Below are positions 33,511-42,874 of a DNA stretch of 46,020 nucleotides, in pieces. This stretch comes from an uncultured Flavobacteriales bacterium (GTDB taxonomy: Bacteria; Bacteroidota; Bacteroidia; Palsa-965): assembly GCA_937974275.1 (NCBI GenBank), contig CALJIF010000099.1, forward strand, positions 1 through 46,020, given 5' to 3'. Under the pieces are notes generated by a model that worked only from the letters and a program-made list of their open reading frames with translations, did no database searches and was not told the origin of the DNA. A program made the position numbers and the translations under genes. The stretch's first letter is position 1; each line of letters begins with the position of its first letter.

Positions 33511-33516
33511 CAGCCA

Positions 33517-33524
33517 CAAAAGTA
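33517..33524 (-). promoter_or_regulatory. -7 promoter box of the HD gene (TACTTTTG, N6, ATG)
   Basis: Minus-strand TACTTTTG is an exact TAnnTTTG match six bases before ATG 33510. The -33 region is weak. It supports the shorter start and a very short or absent leader. Confidence 0.38.
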
Positions 33525-33626
33525 AGGCAAGGATTTCACTTAATCACCCCTATAGTCTTGTAATAAAAATGAACTCCCCGATAATAAGTATCTTCGTTAC
33601 ACGTTATTGACGCGATACTTCAAACT

Positions 33627-35180
33627 ATGGATAAAATTAAAATTTTGTGGGCGGATGATGAGATTGATTTACTCAAACCGCACATCATGTTTCTGAATGA
33701 AAAGGGTTACGCCGTTACAACTGCAACCAGCGGTAATGAGGCTGTTGATATTATCGAGAAAGAAGAATTTGATATTGTATTTCTGGATGAAAATATGCCC
33801 GGTTTATCAGGGTTGGCGGCGTTGACCAAAATCAAGGAATTGCGCAATGCTGTTCCTGTTGTAATGATTACAAAGAGCGAAGAAGAGAATTTGATGGAAG
33901 ATGCTATCGGTTCGAAAATCGCTGATTATCTCATTAAGCCCGTTAATCCGAATCAAATTCTGTTGTCACTAAAAAAGATTCTTGACAATAGACGTATCGT
34001 TTCACAAAAAACCACGAGCGGTTATCAGCAAGAATTCCGCTCCATCGGTATGACGTTAAATGATCGATTGAATCATGCGGAGTGGGCAGATATTTACAAG
34101 AAATTAATTTATTGGGAACTGGAATTGGAGAAGACACAAGACGACTCCATGCACGAAATTCTTACCATGCAAAAGCGGGAAGCTAATGTGGCCTTCTGCA
34201 AGTTTGTGGAGCAACATTATATCGATTGGTTGAATGGTAAGGATAAGAATCCGCCGGTATTGTCGCACATGTTATTGAATAAAAAACTGGCGCCGCTGCT
34301 GGATAAAGAGGAAGTTGTGTTTTTTGTGTTGATCGATAACCTGCGCTATGATCAGTGGAAAGTGTTACAGCCTGTAATTAGTCAGTATTTCAGAGTGGAA
34401 CAAGAAGAGATGTTCTATTCTATTTTGCCGACAGCAACACAATATGCACGTAATGCTTTGTTCGCCGGGTTGCTGCCATCTGAGATGGAAAAGCGTTATC
34501 CGAATTTGTGGAAGAATGATGATGACGAAGGTGGAAAGAACTTGCACGAAGAAGAGTTTCTTGCAGGAAATTTGAAACGCATGGGCAAGGATGTCAAGTT
34601 TTCGTACAACAAAATCACCAATTATAATTCCGGAAAAAAACTTGCGGAAGGCGTTGCGAATTTGATGCAGAATAAGCTAAACGTAATCGTGTACAATTTT
34701 GTGGATATGCTTTCACACGCGCGTACGGAGATGGAAGTTATTCGCGAGTTGGCAGATGATGATGCGGCTTATCGATCTTTGACATTGTCCTGGTTTGAAC
34801 ATTCTCCTTTGCATGACATCATTAAGCAAGTTGGTGAACGTAAATGTCGATTAATCATAACAACGGATCACGGGACCATCAAGGTAACGGAACCAAGCAA
34901 GATTGTTGGCGATCGAAACGTAAACACTAATCTTCGTTACAAACAAGGTAAAAGCCTTGACTACGTAAAGCGGGATGTTTTTGAAATCAAAAATCCTTCC
35001 GACGCATTTTTGCCAAAAAACAATGTGAGCTCAACATACGTGTTTGCGAAGCAGGACATGTTTTTTGCATATCCGAATAACTACAACCACTACGTCAGCT
35101 ACTACCGAAATACGTTTCAACACGGTGGTATTTCGCTCGAAGAAATGATTATTCCATTTATCTCTTTAACACCAAGATAG
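33627..35180 (+). CDS. porX: PorX-type response regulator with alkaline phosphatase (PglZ) domain
   Basis: The 517-residue protein has a receiver domain (residues of about 1-120) with the acidic pocket WADDE and phospho-acceptor Asp54 in FLDENMPG, a helical linker, and an alkaline phosphatase superfamily domain from about residue 230. Visible catalytic features are DNLRYDQWK, PTATQYARNA (catalytic Thr), and ITTDHG with the metal-binding Asp/His. PorX, with PorY, controls T9SS genes in Porphyromonas and cuts oligonucleotides. The window also encodes an M4 peptidase with a T9SS sorting domain, a likely client. No PorY is present here. It is followed one base later by tsaE. Confidence 0.92.
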   Translation: MDKIKILWADDEIDLLKPHIMFLNEKGYAVTTATSGNEAVDIIEKEEFDIVFLDENMPGLSGLAALTKIKELRNAVPVVMITKSEEENLMEDAIGSKIADYLIKPVNPNQILLSLKKILDNRRIVSQKTTSGYQQEFRSIGMTLNDRLNHAEWADIYKKLIYWELELEKTQDDSMHEILTMQKREANVAFCKFVEQHYIDWLNGKDKNPPVLSHMLLNKKLAPLLDKEEVVFFVLIDNLRYDQWKVLQPVISQYFRVEQEEMFYSILPTATQYARNALFAGLLPSEMEKRYPNLWKNDDDEGGKNLHEEEFLAGNLKRMGKDVKFSYNKITNYNSGKKLAEGVANLMQNKLNVIVYNFVDMLSHARTEMEVIRELADDDAAYRSLTLSWFEHSPLHDIIKQVGERKCRLIITTDHGTIKVTEPSKIVGDRNVNTNLRYKQGKSLDYVKRDVFEIKNPSDAFLPKNNVSSTYVFAKQDMFFAYPNNYNHYVSYYRNTFQHGGISLEEMIIPFISLTPR

Positions 35181-35181
35181 C

Positions 35182-35607
35182 ATGCAATTAAAAGTTCGCG
35201 ATAAGAAAGAATTACAAGTTGCTGCTGCACGTTTGTTGAGCGAGTTTCCCGATAGACGGGTGTTTACTTTTACAGGTGATTTAGGTGCGGGAAAAACCAC
35301 CTTCATTAAAGCATTGTGTAAAGAGTTGAAAGTGACCGATGCCACCTCAAGCCCGACATTTGCGGTTGTGAATGAATATCGGACGGAACAGAATGGGGCA
35401 GTTTATCATTTTGATTTATACCGGATGAAATCGCTGAGTGAAGTGTTTGATACGGGCATTGAAGAATACTTGTACAGCGGAAATTATTGTTTCATCGAAT
35501 GGCCGGATCGGGCGGAGGACTTGATTCCGGGGGAAGCTGTTCGTGTAGTTATTAATGTAATTGACGATATCCGTCATATTGGAGCCGAGGCATTCACATT
35601 GAGTTAG
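35182..35607 (+). CDS. tsaE: tRNA threonylcarbamoyladenosine biosynthesis ATPase TsaE
   Basis: The 141-residue protein has the TsaE pattern: Walker A in FTFTGDLGAGKTTFIKAL (about residues 30-47), the SSPTFAVVNEY switch segment, YHFDLYRM and FIEWPDRAEDL. TsaE supports the TsaB-TsaD complex in making the universal t6A modification at position 37 of ANN-decoding tRNAs. The length is normal. It begins one base after the porX stop, so the two are co-transcribed; this porX-tsaE pairing may tie the level of TsaE to porX transcription. A promoter-like region for the next gene, ald, lies just after its stop. Confidence 0.93.
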   Translation: MQLKVRDKKELQVAAARLLSEFPDRRVFTFTGDLGAGKTTFIKALCKELKVTDATSSPTFAVVNEYRTEQNGAVYHFDLYRMKSLSEVFDTGIEEYLYSGNYCFIEWPDRAEDLIPGEAVRVVINVIDDIRHIGAEAFTLS

Positions 35608-35608
35608 C

Positions 35609-35639
35609 TTGTTCTGTCGCCTAAGATCGCGTATCTTTA
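35609..35639 (+). promoter_or_regulatory. Promoter of ald
   Basis: TTGT (35609-35612) and TATCTTTA (35632-35639), spaced 19 bases, match the Bacteroidota -33 and -7 elements with one mismatch in the last base of the -7 box. The ald ATG is 25 bases downstream. It overlaps the end of tsaE by no more than the stop region. Confidence 0.5.
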
Positions 35640-35664
35640 ACGAGTTTACTCAGCCTACCCAACT

Positions 35665-36885
35665 ATGAAAACATCCCGCGACGTTCTTTTGTCGCTTACC
35701 AAAGGAGCCTTAATGCCTCAGGAGGAAATGCTTGAGGTAGCAAAGCGTAAAGGCCGTCTCAATATTGGAATTCCGAAAGAAATCACGTTTCAGGAAAATC
35801 GTATACCATTAGTTCCTGATGATGTGGCATTGCTTGTTAATCATGGGCATAATGTTTTGGTAGAAACGGGTTCGGGAAACAGTTCGAATTTTCAGGATCA
35901 TGATTATTCGGAAGCCGGTGCGCAGATTGCATACAGCGCGGAAGAGGTGTACAAGAATGCGGATACGATTATCAAAGTTGCTCCGCCTTCATTAGCTGAA
36001 ATTGAGTTCATGCAGCCGAAACAAACGTTGTTTTCTACGTTGCAACTTCCCGCTCAACCTGAAAACTTTTTGCGAAAACTGATTGATAAGAAGGTTTCAG
36101 CAATTGCATACGAATGGATTAAGGATGAAGATGGAGTGTTTCCTGTAATTCGCGCTATGGGCGAGATTGCGGGTGGAACATCTATACTGATTGCAGCCGA
36201 ATATTTATCGAATACCAATAACGGACAAGGAGCTATCCTTGGCGGAATTTCGGGTGTTGCACCTACAGAAGTTGTTATTATTGGTGCAGGAACTGTTGGA
36301 GAATATGCTGCACGCGCCGCACTGGGATTAGGTGCAACCGTGAAAGTGTTCGATAATTCTGTGTATCGTTTACGCCGTTTGCAAAACGTCATGGGCACAC
36401 GAATTTTCACTTCCATCATTCAGCCTCGTGTATTGGCAAAACATTTGAAGACTGCAGATGTTGCCATCGGTGCCTTGCGCGCCAGTGGAGGAAGAACTCC
36501 TCTTGTTGTTACCGAAGAAATGGTGCAGGAAATGAAAGCCGGATCTGTTATCGTTGACGTGAGTATTGATCAGGGCGGTTGCTTTGAAACGTCCCGCGTT
36601 ACTAATCATACAACTCCGGTCTTCCGCAAGCATGGCGTTGTTCATTACTGCGTCCCGAATATTGCTTCGCGCGTATCACGTACTGCATCTTATGCGTTAA
36701 GTACCATTTTTACTCCAATTCTCAAGAATATGGGAGAGGAAGGTGGCTTGTCGAATATGTTGCGACACAATATTGGCGTGCGCAATGGGGTGTACGTGTA
36801 CAATGGAATTTTGACGAATAAATATTTGGGCGAGTTATTCAATTTACCGTCCAAAGATCTGGACTTGCTGGTAGCTGCACTATGA
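35665..36885 (+). CDS. ald: Alanine dehydrogenase
   Basis: The 406-residue protein belongs to the AlaDH/PNT family. An N-terminal extension (about 1-35, ALMPQEEMLEVAKRK) precedes the catalytic GIPKEITFQENRIPLVP segment with the substrate-binding Arg and Lys. The NAD-binding fold has VVIIGAGTVGEYAARAAL, and VDVSIDQGGCFETS carries the catalytic Asp. The enzyme oxidatively deaminates L-alanine to pyruvate with NAD. The length of about 400 with the extension is usual for Bacteroidota forms. It has its own promoter and is coupled to the next small gene by an ATGA overlap. Confidence 0.93.
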   Translation: MKTSRDVLLSLTKGALMPQEEMLEVAKRKGRLNIGIPKEITFQENRIPLVPDDVALLVNHGHNVLVETGSGNSSNFQDHDYSEAGAQIAYSAEEVYKNADTIIKVAPPSLAEIEFMQPKQTLFSTLQLPAQPENFLRKLIDKKVSAIAYEWIKDEDGVFPVIRAMGEIAGGTSILIAAEYLSNTNNGQGAILGGISGVAPTEVVIIGAGTVGEYAARAALGLGATVKVFDNSVYRLRRLQNVMGTRIFTSIIQPRVLAKHLKTADVAIGALRASGGRTPLVVTEEMVQEMKAGSVIVDVSIDQGGCFETSRVTNHTTPVFRKHGVVHYCVPNIASRVSRTASYALSTIFTPILKNMGEEGGLSNMLRHNIGVRNGVYVYNGILTNKYLGELFNLPSKDLDLLVAAL

Positions 36886-37295
36886 CCTGGAAACGCAGAT
36901 TGTACTTATACACGTTCGGGCTCGGAATCGGCTTGCTGATTACCTGGATGTTTTTTTGGCGTGACGGGAAACGCGATATTGGTGGCTGGTTACCCGATAA
37001 CAGAGTAGTAACATTTTTAACGGCAGTGCCGGAAATTAAAATGGATTCTTCGTTAAAGTGTGTATTAAGTTGTAACGGAATTGATCAGGCCAAACTTAGA
37101 GAAGGACTGCTCACCGCTGAGGTGAACTTTGATAAGAGTCAGCCGCAAAAAGAGCCCTGTCGAGAATATCTGCTAACGCTAACTGCTGCCGGTAAAAAAC
37201 TGGACGGTTATTTCGAAGCCTGCATGACGGATTCAACAGCACGATTGTTAAAGGTGCAATTCGCTCAGGGATCAACATCCTGCGATTGCAAATAA
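36882..37295 (+). CDS. Small membrane-anchored protein of unknown function
   Basis: The 137-residue protein has one N-terminal membrane helix (LYTFGLGIGLLITWMFFW) and a soluble part with a DIGGWLPDNRVVTFL segment and five cysteines (CVLSC, PCREY, EACM, and a C-terminal CDC). The paired cysteines may bind a metal or form disulfides; that is inference. I do not recognise a family. Its ATG overlaps the ald stop by four bases, so it is co-translated with alanine dehydrogenase. Function unknown. Confidence 0.7.
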   Translation: MTWKRRLYLYTFGLGIGLLITWMFFWRDGKRDIGGWLPDNRVVTFLTAVPEIKMDSSLKCVLSCNGIDQAKLREGLLTAEVNFDKSQPQKEPCREYLLTLTAAGKKLDGYFEACMTDSTARLLKVQFAQGSTSCDCK

Positions 37296-37373
37296 TTTTT
37301 GCTTTTGTTATTTGATACGTGTACATTGTAGCATCAAATATTAATCGCACACCTCACTCTCCATTCTAATTAC

Positions 37374-40300
37374 ATGAGAAAATCGCTACTTACAACTTTT
37401 GTTGTCGGAATTGTATGCGCTTCATCCTTGATGTCGCAGCAAGAATTTAAAGGCAATGAAGCTTCTCGTTTTTTTCCGGGAAGTAACCGTGTTCTAATTA
37501 ATGAGCAATCACGTGTGCCGTCATTTGTAGTGATGGCTCCCGGCGCTAATGTGACTAAAGCAAATGCCTTAGAAGGGTTGCGCAACACCTTAAAGATGTC
37601 AACCGCTGATGGTCTGGTTCAGAAGCGTGAAGAAAAAGATAAACTCGGATTTACACACACGCGTTACCGTCAAATGTATGCAGGATTTAATGTAGAAGAT
37701 GGTGAGTACATTATCCACGAGCGCAATGGACGCGTGGAAACGATGAACGGTATGTGGTTTGATCAGATTGCCGTAAATACTGCGCCTGCTTTAACCGAAG
37801 CTGCTGCATTAAATAAAGCATTGGAGTTTGTTGGTGCTGTTAAGTACAAGTGGGAAGTCCTTGGAGAAAATGAATGGTTACAGGTAATTACCAATAACGC
37901 AAATGCAACATATTATCCGAAGGGAGAATTGGTTGTCGTGTGTGAAAACGGTGATTACAAATCAAAGAACTATCGTTTCGCATATAAGTTTGATGTGTAT
38001 GCAAGTGAACCAATGTCACGTCAATGGATTTTTGTGGATGCCCACACAGGAGCAATTGTTAATACGAAAAACCGAATTCACACTATTGATACCCCGGGTA
38101 CAGGTTTAACCATGTACAGCGGAACACAAAATATGACGGTTGATAGTTTCAATGGTCAATACCGTTTGCGTGAATCAGGCCGTGGACAGGGTGTGCAGAC
38201 CTTCGATTTGAACAACGGAACCAACACTGCAAATGCGGTGGATTTTATCAGTGCAACAACAGCATTTACTACAACAACGAATGATGATCATTGCGCGAAT
38301 GATGCACATTGGGGCGCAGAAGGAACATACGACTTCTATATGACCGAAATGGGCAGAAACGGCATCGACAACAACGGTATGTTGATGGTGTCATATGTGC
38401 ACTATGGAAATAATTACAATAATGCATTCTGGAACGGAACAGAAATGACATACGGTGATGGTAGCGGACAGCCCGGAGGATTTAATCCATTAACTGCAAT
38501 TGACGTTTGTGCGCACGAGTTTACTCACGGTGTTACTGAGTTTTCGGCAAATCTTGTGTACCAGAATGAGCCGGGTGCTTTGAACGAATCGTTCTCGGAT
38601 ATTTTTGGTGCAGCTATTGAGTGGTACAAAAAGCCTGCACAAGGCGATTGGCTGATGGGTGAAGAGATTACGGTTAATGCAAATTCCGCTTTGCGCAGTA
38701 TGAGCAATCCTAATCAATTCGGCGACCCGGATTGTTATACCGGAACGAATTGGTATGTAGGAACGAATGATAATGGCGGTGTACATACCAATAGCGGAGT
38801 TCAGAACTATTGGTACTACTTACTAAGTGTCGGAGGTTCCGGTACCAACGATTTGAACAACGCATTTAGTGTTACGGGAATCGGTTACATGCCGGCTGCT
38901 GATATCGCTTTTAGAAATCTTACTGTGTACTTAACAAGTTCTTCGCAATACGCTGACGCACGCACATACGCGATACAATCTGCACAAGATTTGTTCGGTG
39001 CATGTACTCCGGAAGTTGAAGCAACTACCAATGCGTGGTACGCTTGTGGTGTTGGTGGTCCTTACAATCCTACCGTTACTGCGGCATTTACTGCTAATCT
39101 CACGTCATCTTGTTCTGTTCCGGCAACAGTAACATTCACTAATAACAGTACAAATACCAATACAGCAGTTTGGGACTTTGGTGATAATTCTACATCAACC
39201 AACTATAACCCAACGCATGTTTATAATACTCCCGGGACGTACAACGTTCAGTTAATCGGAAGCAGCGCTTGTGGTACTGATACTGTTTTACAATCTTCAT
39301 TCATCACGATCAACACACCACCGGCAGCAACGGGAACAGGAGCTTCAAGTTGTACACCTGCCAGCATGACATTGTCTGCAACCGGTAGCGGAAACTTATC
39401 ATGGTTTGCTCAACCAACAGGAGGAACGGCACTTGCAACCGGAAGTACATATACAACGCCGGTGTTGAATAACACAACTACTTATTATGTGGAGAATCAG
39501 GTGCCGCAAACACCGGGTAATGTTGGCCCTGCTAATACTACATTCGGAACAGGCGGGCAGCACAATAATACATCAACTCAATATCTTGAATTCACCGTGT
39601 TGCAGCCTTGTACATTAGGAACTGCGGTGGTAAATGCAGGTTCTTCAGGGAACAAGACATTTGTTTTGTGGGATAATGCAGGTAATCAGATCAGCACACA
39701 TCAGGTCAACGTTCCTGCTACCGGAGTTCAAACCATTACACTTAATATTCCTTTGACCCCGGGTTCGTACAGAATTGGAGGAACACAAATGAATCTCTAT
39801 CGTCATAACGGTGGTGTGAATTATCCGTACACATTGAGTAACCTCGTAAGCATTACAGGCTCTTCTGCAGGTTCAGGCTTCTATTACTATTTGTACAACT
39901 GGCAAATTATTCCGCAGCCTTGTACTGCACCTCGAACACCGGTTGTAGCAACAATTGGACTCAGCAATGTAACGTTGGATGTAAGTTCATACGATACCTT
40001 GTGTACAACAACAACATCTATCAACTTATCCGGTGGTAGCCCTGCAGGTGGAACATATTCCGGCCCGGGTGTTGCGAACGGCGTGTTCGATCCGGCAATC
40101 GCAGGTCCCGGAGTACACACGATTACATACTCATATACGGATCAGAATAATTGTAGCGATACCACTTCGCAAACTGTTTTTGTGGATGTGTGTTCCGGAA
40201 TTGATGCGATGTCTTCTGATAATTCTGTTTCTATTTATCCGAATCCTTCAGAAGGTGCATTTACTGTAGAAATCAATTCTTCTTCAAGTGATCAACAGGC

Positions 40301-40472
40301 AACATTAGAGTTGATGAACGCTTTAGGTCAGGTAGTAATGAGTGATCGTGTGGTGACGAATGCAGGATTAAATCGTTACGAATGGAATGGAGCACTTTTA
40401 CCGAAAGGGGTGTACTTCATGCGCGTGAAAAACGGAAACTCAATTACCGTGAAGAAGTTGGAGATTTTGTAA
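37374..40472 (+). CDS. Secreted M4 (thermolysin-family) metallopeptidase with T9SS sorting domain
   Basis: The 1032-residue protein has a signal peptide (LLTTFVVGIVCASSLMS), an FTP/PepSY-type propeptide (about 60-220), and a thermolysin catalytic domain (about 245-560). Zinc ligands are in HEFTH (His381, His385) and ALNESFSD (Glu405, 24 residues after His381 as in thermolysin), with Glu382 catalytic, and GGVHTNSGVQNYWYYL carries the active-site His. A PKD domain follows (about 566-650), then Ig-like or beta-sandwich domains, and a C-terminal type A sorting domain (about 952-1032) beginning SIYPNPSEGAFTVE. It should be exported by T9SS and attached to or released from the cell surface. A strong terminator follows. 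Confidence 0.93.
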   Translation: MRKSLLTTFVVGIVCASSLMSQQEFKGNEASRFFPGSNRVLINEQSRVPSFVVMAPGANVTKANALEGLRNTLKMSTADGLVQKREEKDKLGFTHTRYRQMYAGFNVEDGEYIIHERNGRVETMNGMWFDQIAVNTAPALTEAAALNKALEFVGAVKYKWEVLGENEWLQVITNNANATYYPKGELVVVCENGDYKSKNYRFAYKFDVYASEPMSRQWIFVDAHTGAIVNTKNRIHTIDTPGTGLTMYSGTQNMTVDSFNGQYRLRESGRGQGVQTFDLNNGTNTANAVDFISATTAFTTTTNDDHCANDAHWGAEGTYDFYMTEMGRNGIDNNGMLMVSYVHYGNNYNNAFWNGTEMTYGDGSGQPGGFNPLTAIDVCAHEFTHGVTEFSANLVYQNEPGALNESFSDIFGAAIEWYKKPAQGDWLMGEEITVNANSALRSMSNPNQFGDPDCYTGTNWYVGTNDNGGVHTNSGVQNYWYYLLSVGGSGTNDLNNAFSVTGIGYMPAADIAFRNLTVYLTSSSQYADARTYAIQSAQDLFGACTPEVEATTNAWYACGVGGPYNPTVTAAFTANLTSSCSVPATVTFTNNSTNTNTAVWDFGDNSTSTNYNPTHVYNTPGTYNVQLIGSSACGTDTVLQSSFITINTPPAATGTGASSCTPASMTLSATGSGNLSWFAQPTGGTALATGSTYTTPVLNNTTTYYVENQVPQTPGNVGPANTTFGTGGQHNNTSTQYLEFTVLQPCTLGTAVVNAGSSGNKTFVLWDNAGNQISTHQVNVPATGVQTITLNIPLTPGSYRIGGTQMNLYRHNGGVNYPYTLSNLVSITGSSAGSGFYYYLYNWQIIPQPCTAPRTPVVATIGLSNVTLDVSSYDTLCTTTTSINLSGGSPAGGTYSGPGVANGVFDPAIAGPGVHTITYSYTDQNNCSDTTSQTVFVDVCSGIDAMSSDNSVSIYPNPSEGAFTVEINSSSSDQQATLELMNALGQVVMSDRVVTNAGLNRYEWNGALLPKGVYFMRVKNGNSITVKKLEIL

Positions 40473-40489
40473 AATATAACGACTCAAAC

Positions 40490-40522
40490 AAAAAGGCGAT
40501 TCATTTAGAATCGCCTTTTTTT
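40490..40522. terminator. Bidirectional intrinsic terminator
   Basis: A 13-bp perfect stem, AAAAAGGCGATTC/GAATCGCCTTTTT, encloses a five-base loop ATTTA. The A and T runs on each side serve both strands. It sits between the convergent M4 peptidase and proline dehydrogenase genes. Confidence 0.9.
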
Positions 40523-41687
40523 ATTTCTGTTTGCGTCGTTGCTTCTCTTTAATAATAAGACTCAACTCTCGTCCCGTTTGTCCTTTTACGGATGTGTTCT
40601 CTTGCGCGCGACGAATCAAGTATGGAAGTACTTCGCGCACCGGCCCGTATGGAACATATTTTACAACGTTGTACCCGGCATTGGATAAGTTAAAACTGAT
40701 GTGATCACTCATGCCGAATAACTGTGAGAAATAAATATGCGCGTGCGATGGTTGTACGTTGTACTCCTGCATCAACTCAACTAATAATTTGGAACTGCTT
40801 TCATTATGTGTTCCGGCGCAAATAGCAATCTTGTCAATGTGTTGCAGGCAAAATCGCAAAGTTTCATCGTAAAGTTTGTCGGTAGCTTCTTTGTTTGGAT
40901 TTATCGGCGATGGATATCCAAGTTGTGCAGCACGATCCCGCTCTTTCTCCATATACGCACCACGCACCAGTTTCGCACCCAAATAATAATTCCCTTTAAT
41001 GGCCTTGTCAAATGAGGCTTTCAGAAAATTCAAACGATCGTGACGATACAGCTGGAATGTATTATACACAAGACATTTTTCCTTGTTGTAGCGTTGCATC
41101 ATCACGTCTGCTAATTCATCTATGGCCGGTTGAATCCAACTTTCTTCCGCATCAATAAAAATAGGCTGCCCGTAACTGTGAGCGGTGCGGCAAATCTTGT
41201 CCACACGTTCCTGTACCCGCTGATATTCTTGCGTTTCGTCTTGTGTTAATGCTGCGCCGGTGCTAACTTTTTCAAGCAATGCAAAACGTGCCAGGCCGGT
41301 TACTTTAAACACACAAAAAGGAATGTTCTTATCTGTCTTGGCGCGTTCAACTGTAGCAATGGTTTCCGCTACACAATGGTCAAAATCGTTTTCCGACTCC
41401 TTGCCCTCAACGGAATAATCCAATATGGTTCCAATGCGAAACTTTCCCAATTCGGTGATCGTCTTTGCACACTCTTCAATGGTTTCGCCGCCTACAAATT
41501 GTTTGAAGATGGTGGCTTTAATGATGCCCTTAATGGGTAAGTGCGTTTTGAGTGCGAACTCCGTTAAGCCTTTTCCGAGACTTACAAATGTTGGGCTACC
41601 GATCATTTTAAATAACCAATAGGATCTGCGTAAATCACTGTCCGTTTTACCGGAAAACGCTACTGCTGTATTGTCAAAAGAAACCAT
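40521..41687 (-). CDS. Proline dehydrogenase
   Basis: The 388-residue protein is a monofunctional proline dehydrogenase (PRODH) with a beta/alpha barrel binding FAD. Visible family motifs are IFIDAEESWIQPAID, GAKLVRGAYMEKERDRA, CAGTHNESSSKLLVEL and YVPYGPVREVLPYLIRRAQEN, where the paired arginines bind proline. It oxidises L-proline to pyrroline-5-carboxylate. No P5C dehydrogenase lies nearby, as is typical for separate PutA halves in Bacteroidota. A TAACTTTG box lies 17 bases before the ATG, and the gene ends at the shared bidirectional terminator. Confidence 0.93.
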   Translation of the reverse strand: MVSFDNTAVAFSGKTDSDLRRSYWLFKMIGSPTFVSLGKGLTEFALKTHLPIKGIIKATIFKQFVGGETIEECAKTITELGKFRIGTILDYSVEGKESENDFDHCVAETIATVERAKTDKNIPFCVFKVTGLARFALLEKVSTGAALTQDETQEYQRVQERVDKICRTAHSYGQPIFIDAEESWIQPAIDELADVMMQRYNKEKCLVYNTFQLYRHDRLNFLKASFDKAIKGNYYLGAKLVRGAYMEKERDRAAQLGYPSPINPNKEATDKLYDETLRFCLQHIDKIAICAGTHNESSSKLLVELMQEYNVQPSHAHIYFSQLFGMSDHISFNLSNAGYNVVKYVPYGPVREVLPYLIRRAQENTSVKGQTGRELSLIIKEKQRRKQK

Positions 41688-41704
41688 AGATGTGTTGAGT
41701 GGAA

Positions 41705-41712
41705 CAAAGTTA
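41705..41712 (-). promoter_or_regulatory. -7 promoter box of the proline dehydrogenase gene
   Basis: Minus-strand TAACTTTG is an exact TAnnTTTG match 17 bases before ATG 41687. The -33 region has only TTC at a 17-base spacing. Confidence 0.4.
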
Positions 41713-41784
41713 TCGGATTTTATGTTCAGGAATTCACTTTTAAGCTATACATATCGACTAGTTCTTTTGTAACTTTCAGCACCT

Positions 41785-42873
41785 ATGAAGGCACTACCGG
41801 ATTTACTCGACACCGGATCACACCGCATTTATTGCGGAGGGTATGCTTTCGAGTCTTTGGCATTGCGCATCGGCCAACTGAAACCTTCAAGCATTTTTAT
41901 TCTCGTAGATGAGAACTCTGCACAACATTGTTTGCCTTCATTATTGTCGGATATTGATGCGCTCACTGAAGCTGAAATCATTGAAATTGAATCAGGCGAA
42001 AGTCAAAAGACCATCGAAACGTGCATCGAATTGTGGCGCGTATTGGGCGAACTAGGGGCAGATCGAAAGTCATTATTGCTTAATGTTGGCGGTGGAGTAA
42101 TTACAGATCTTGGTGCATTTGTCGCTTCAACTTTTAAACGCGGAATGACTTATATCAATGTCCCAACAACGTTATTGGCACAAGTAGATGCTTCTATCGG
42201 GGGTAAGACCGGTGTTGATTTGGGTGTTTTGAAAAATGAAATCGGCACTTTTTCTCAGCCGGATTCTGTTTTTATCGTTCCTGATTTTCTTCGAACATTG
42301 CCCGGACGTCAGCTGTTATCGGGGTATGCAGAGTGTTTAAAACACGCGTTAATTGCGGACGAGGAGTATTGGACTACGTTATCTAATCTGAATATTGCAG
42401 ATCCTAAAAACTGGGAAGCGGTTATTTTCCGCTCGCTTGAGATCAAACTAAAAATTGTTCGCGAGGATCCTTTAGAATCCGGAATTCGGAAAGTTCTGAA
42501 TTTTGGACATACCGTCGGACATGCATTGGAGTCTTATTATCTGGAAGATCCGCAGCGCTCGTTGTTACACGGGGAAGCTGTTATTGTAGGAATGATTTGC
42601 GAAGCGTGGTTGTCTGTAGAAAAAGGGTTGCTTGGTGCACGTCAGTTTAATGAAATTGTAACCCAACTCATTGCGTTGTATGGTGTGTTAGAATTGCCAT
42701 CAGGGTGCGAAGATCGTATCGTCGAATTGATGCGCGGTGACAAGAAGAATGAAAAGGGCGCTTTCCGTTTTACATTGATTACAAAGATTGGTGAGGCCGT
42801 TTATAATAAAGCCATGACGCCGGAAGACGTACTTGCGGCAATTAGTTTCTACAGAACCTTAAAAGTGAAGTAA
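41785..42873 (+). CDS. aroB: 3-dehydroquinate synthase
   Basis: The 362-residue protein has the full AroB pattern: the NAD-binding LLNVGGGVITDLGAFVA, VPTTLLAQVDASIGGKTGVD with phosphate-binding residues, and zinc ligands in SGYAECLKHALI (Glu), NFGHTVGHALE (His) and LLHGEAVIVGM (His). The enzyme converts DAHP to 3-dehydroquinate, the second shikimate step. The length is usual. A TAACTTTC sequence lies seven bases before the ATG. aroA follows one base after its stop, so both shikimate genes form an operon. Confidence 0.95.
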   Translation: MKALPDLLDTGSHRIYCGGYAFESLALRIGQLKPSSIFILVDENSAQHCLPSLLSDIDALTEAEIIEIESGESQKTIETCIELWRVLGELGADRKSLLLNVGGGVITDLGAFVASTFKRGMTYINVPTTLLAQVDASIGGKTGVDLGVLKNEIGTFSQPDSVFIVPDFLRTLPGRQLLSGYAECLKHALIADEEYWTTLSNLNIADPKNWEAVIFRSLEIKLKIVREDPLESGIRKVLNFGHTVGHALESYYLEDPQRSLLHGEAVIVGMICEAWLSVEKGLLGARQFNEIVTQLIALYGVLELPSGCEDRIVELMRGDKKNEKGAFRFTLITKIGEAVYNKAMTPEDVLAAISFYRTLKVK

Positions 42874-42874
42874 C

